DNA from: an uncultured Muribaculaceae bacterium
GTDB taxonomy: Bacteria > Bacteroidota > Bacteroidia > Bacteroidales > Muribaculaceae
Length of the DNA: 64,000 bases
Assembly (NCBI GenBank): GCA_910583525.1
Contig: CAJTXL010000005.1
Coordinates: 1 to 64,000, forward strand
Direction of reading: 5' to 3'
The translations under genes were made by a program, and so were the position numbers. This document shows, piece after piece, positions 63,600-64,000 of the stretch. Within the stretch, counting starts at the first letter, position 1, and each line of letters opens with the position of its first letter. The notes beneath the pieces were generated by a model that had not been told where the DNA came from, searched no databases, and was given only the letters and a program-made list of their open reading frames with translations.

Positions 63600-64000
63600 A
63601 AAAGTCAAAAACTTCAAAGTCAAATCGGGAGATGTTTTCTTTTTTGACAACAATATATGGATGTTTCTTTTCTCCCCGATTTCAGGAGCCAGTCCTTTTC
63701 AACAGAAAGTTTACGGCAAGTTGCTGAAAGACATACAAAGCTCGCAAGCGACCATTTTCATAAACTCGCTTATAGTTTCTGAGTATATAAACCGAAGCCT
63801 GCGCCTGAACTACACGTTATGGAGAGACCAAGAGTTCAAATCAGGGAACAGTTTCGTTGACTACAAACACAATTACCGCCCGTCAAAGGACTTTGACGAT
63901 GCACAAAAGGCGGCATACGGCGAAATGACCGACATCCTTTCTATTGCACAAAGAAAGCCCGATGATTTCCATGCCTTAAATTTGAATGAACTTTTGAATG
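63586..64000 (+). CDS. PIN-like domain protein, cut by the window end
   Basis: An uninterrupted frame of 138 codons starts at the ATG 63586, inside the end of the STAS gene, and continues past the window. Residues 17-26 (VFFFDNNIWM) look like the first strand of a PIN nuclease with its acidic residue (Asp21). INSLIVSEYINR (60-71) supplies the typical following Glu66. PIN domains cut RNA in many toxins. The C-terminal acidic residues lie outside the window, so activity cannot be judged. The overlap of 14 nt with the STAS gene suggests the proteins act together. Confidence 0.6.
   Translation, partial: MATVEKVKNFKVKSGDVFFFDNNIWMFLFSPISGASPFQQKVYGKLLKDIQSSQATIFINSLIVSEYINRSLRLNYTLWRDQEFKSGNSFVDYKHNYRPSKDFDDAQKAAYGEMTDILSIAQRKPDDFHALNLNELLN

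Overview
The window looks like a chromosome segment of a Bacteroidales bacterium, most likely a Muribaculaceae-type gut anaerobe. This is an inference from gene content, with no database search behind it. The evidence is: a SprA/Sov type IX secretion (T9SS) translocon gene downstream of ruvA; secreted proteins with short T9SS-like C-terminal signals; the DUF1599 / BT_3928-family / tpiA / SPOR / folE block; an anaerobic class III ribonucleotide reductase; and many upstream regions matching the Bacteroidetes promoter (TTTG or TTG, 19-20 nt, TAnnTTTG). Shine-Dalgarno sequences are weak or absent. Coding DNA is moderately G+C rich until about 60.4 kb, after which it is visibly richer in A and T.

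Layout. 1-8.3 kb (minus): a partial tRNA-Lys, sprA and ruvA. 8.32-8.65 kb: a 321-bp MITE-like element with 33-bp terminal inverted repeats, ending 7 bp before prfA. 8.65-12.7 kb (plus): prfA, a DUF4153 membrane protein, pyrF and a tiny His/Lys-rich lipoprotein. 12.7-16.0 kb (minus): a lipoprotein and a DUF5723-type envelope protein as a coupled pair. 16.4-19.9 kb (plus): nrdD-nrdG behind an internally duplicated regulatory region, then an ion channel with an unusual filter. 19.9-23.7 kb (minus): the DUF1599/DoxX-like/tpiA/SPOR/folE block. 23.9-27.0 kb (plus): clpB and a lipoprotein. 27.1-36.4 kb (minus): a GH13 lipoprotein, a polysaccharide exporter with its tyrosine autokinase, a TPR protein, an LptF/G permease and tgt. 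36.5-38.7 kb (plus): an ABC-2 exporter. 38.8-46.5 kb (minus): a three-gene operon of large secreted T9SS-type proteins. 46.8-48.9 kb (plus): a small secreted protein and a secreted esterase. 48.9-52.0 kb (minus): an AlbA_2 protein, mtnN, fabF and acpP. 52.4-58.9 kb (plus): an Lrp-type regulator, a membrane pseudokinase overlapping a GNAT-like gene, a PpiD-like foldase, an aminotransferase and a SpoU methyltransferase. 58.9-61.0 kb: a small membrane protein, an M48 protease and a DUF4840 lipoprotein. 61.1-64.0 kb: a BspA-type LRR lipoprotein divergent from an operon encoding a STAS-like/GHKL ATPase, a stand-alone STAS-like protein and a PIN-like protein cut by the window end.

How the genes fit together. 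Housekeeping functions (translation termination, nucleotide synthesis, fatty acid synthesis, protein quality control) alternate with envelope functions. SprA is the outer-membrane channel that would export the CTD-bearing proteins at 38.8-47.6 kb, though the two loci are far apart. The most novel-looking unit is the GHKL-STAS-PIN operon at the right edge. It has the parts of a SpoIIAB/SpoIIAA-like partner switch next to a putative PIN nuclease, has its own consensus promoter, and sits in A+T-rich, accessory-looking DNA.

Limits: all functions are read from motifs and remembered families. Start sites were chosen from signal peptides, promoters and overlaps. Domain boundaries are approximate.
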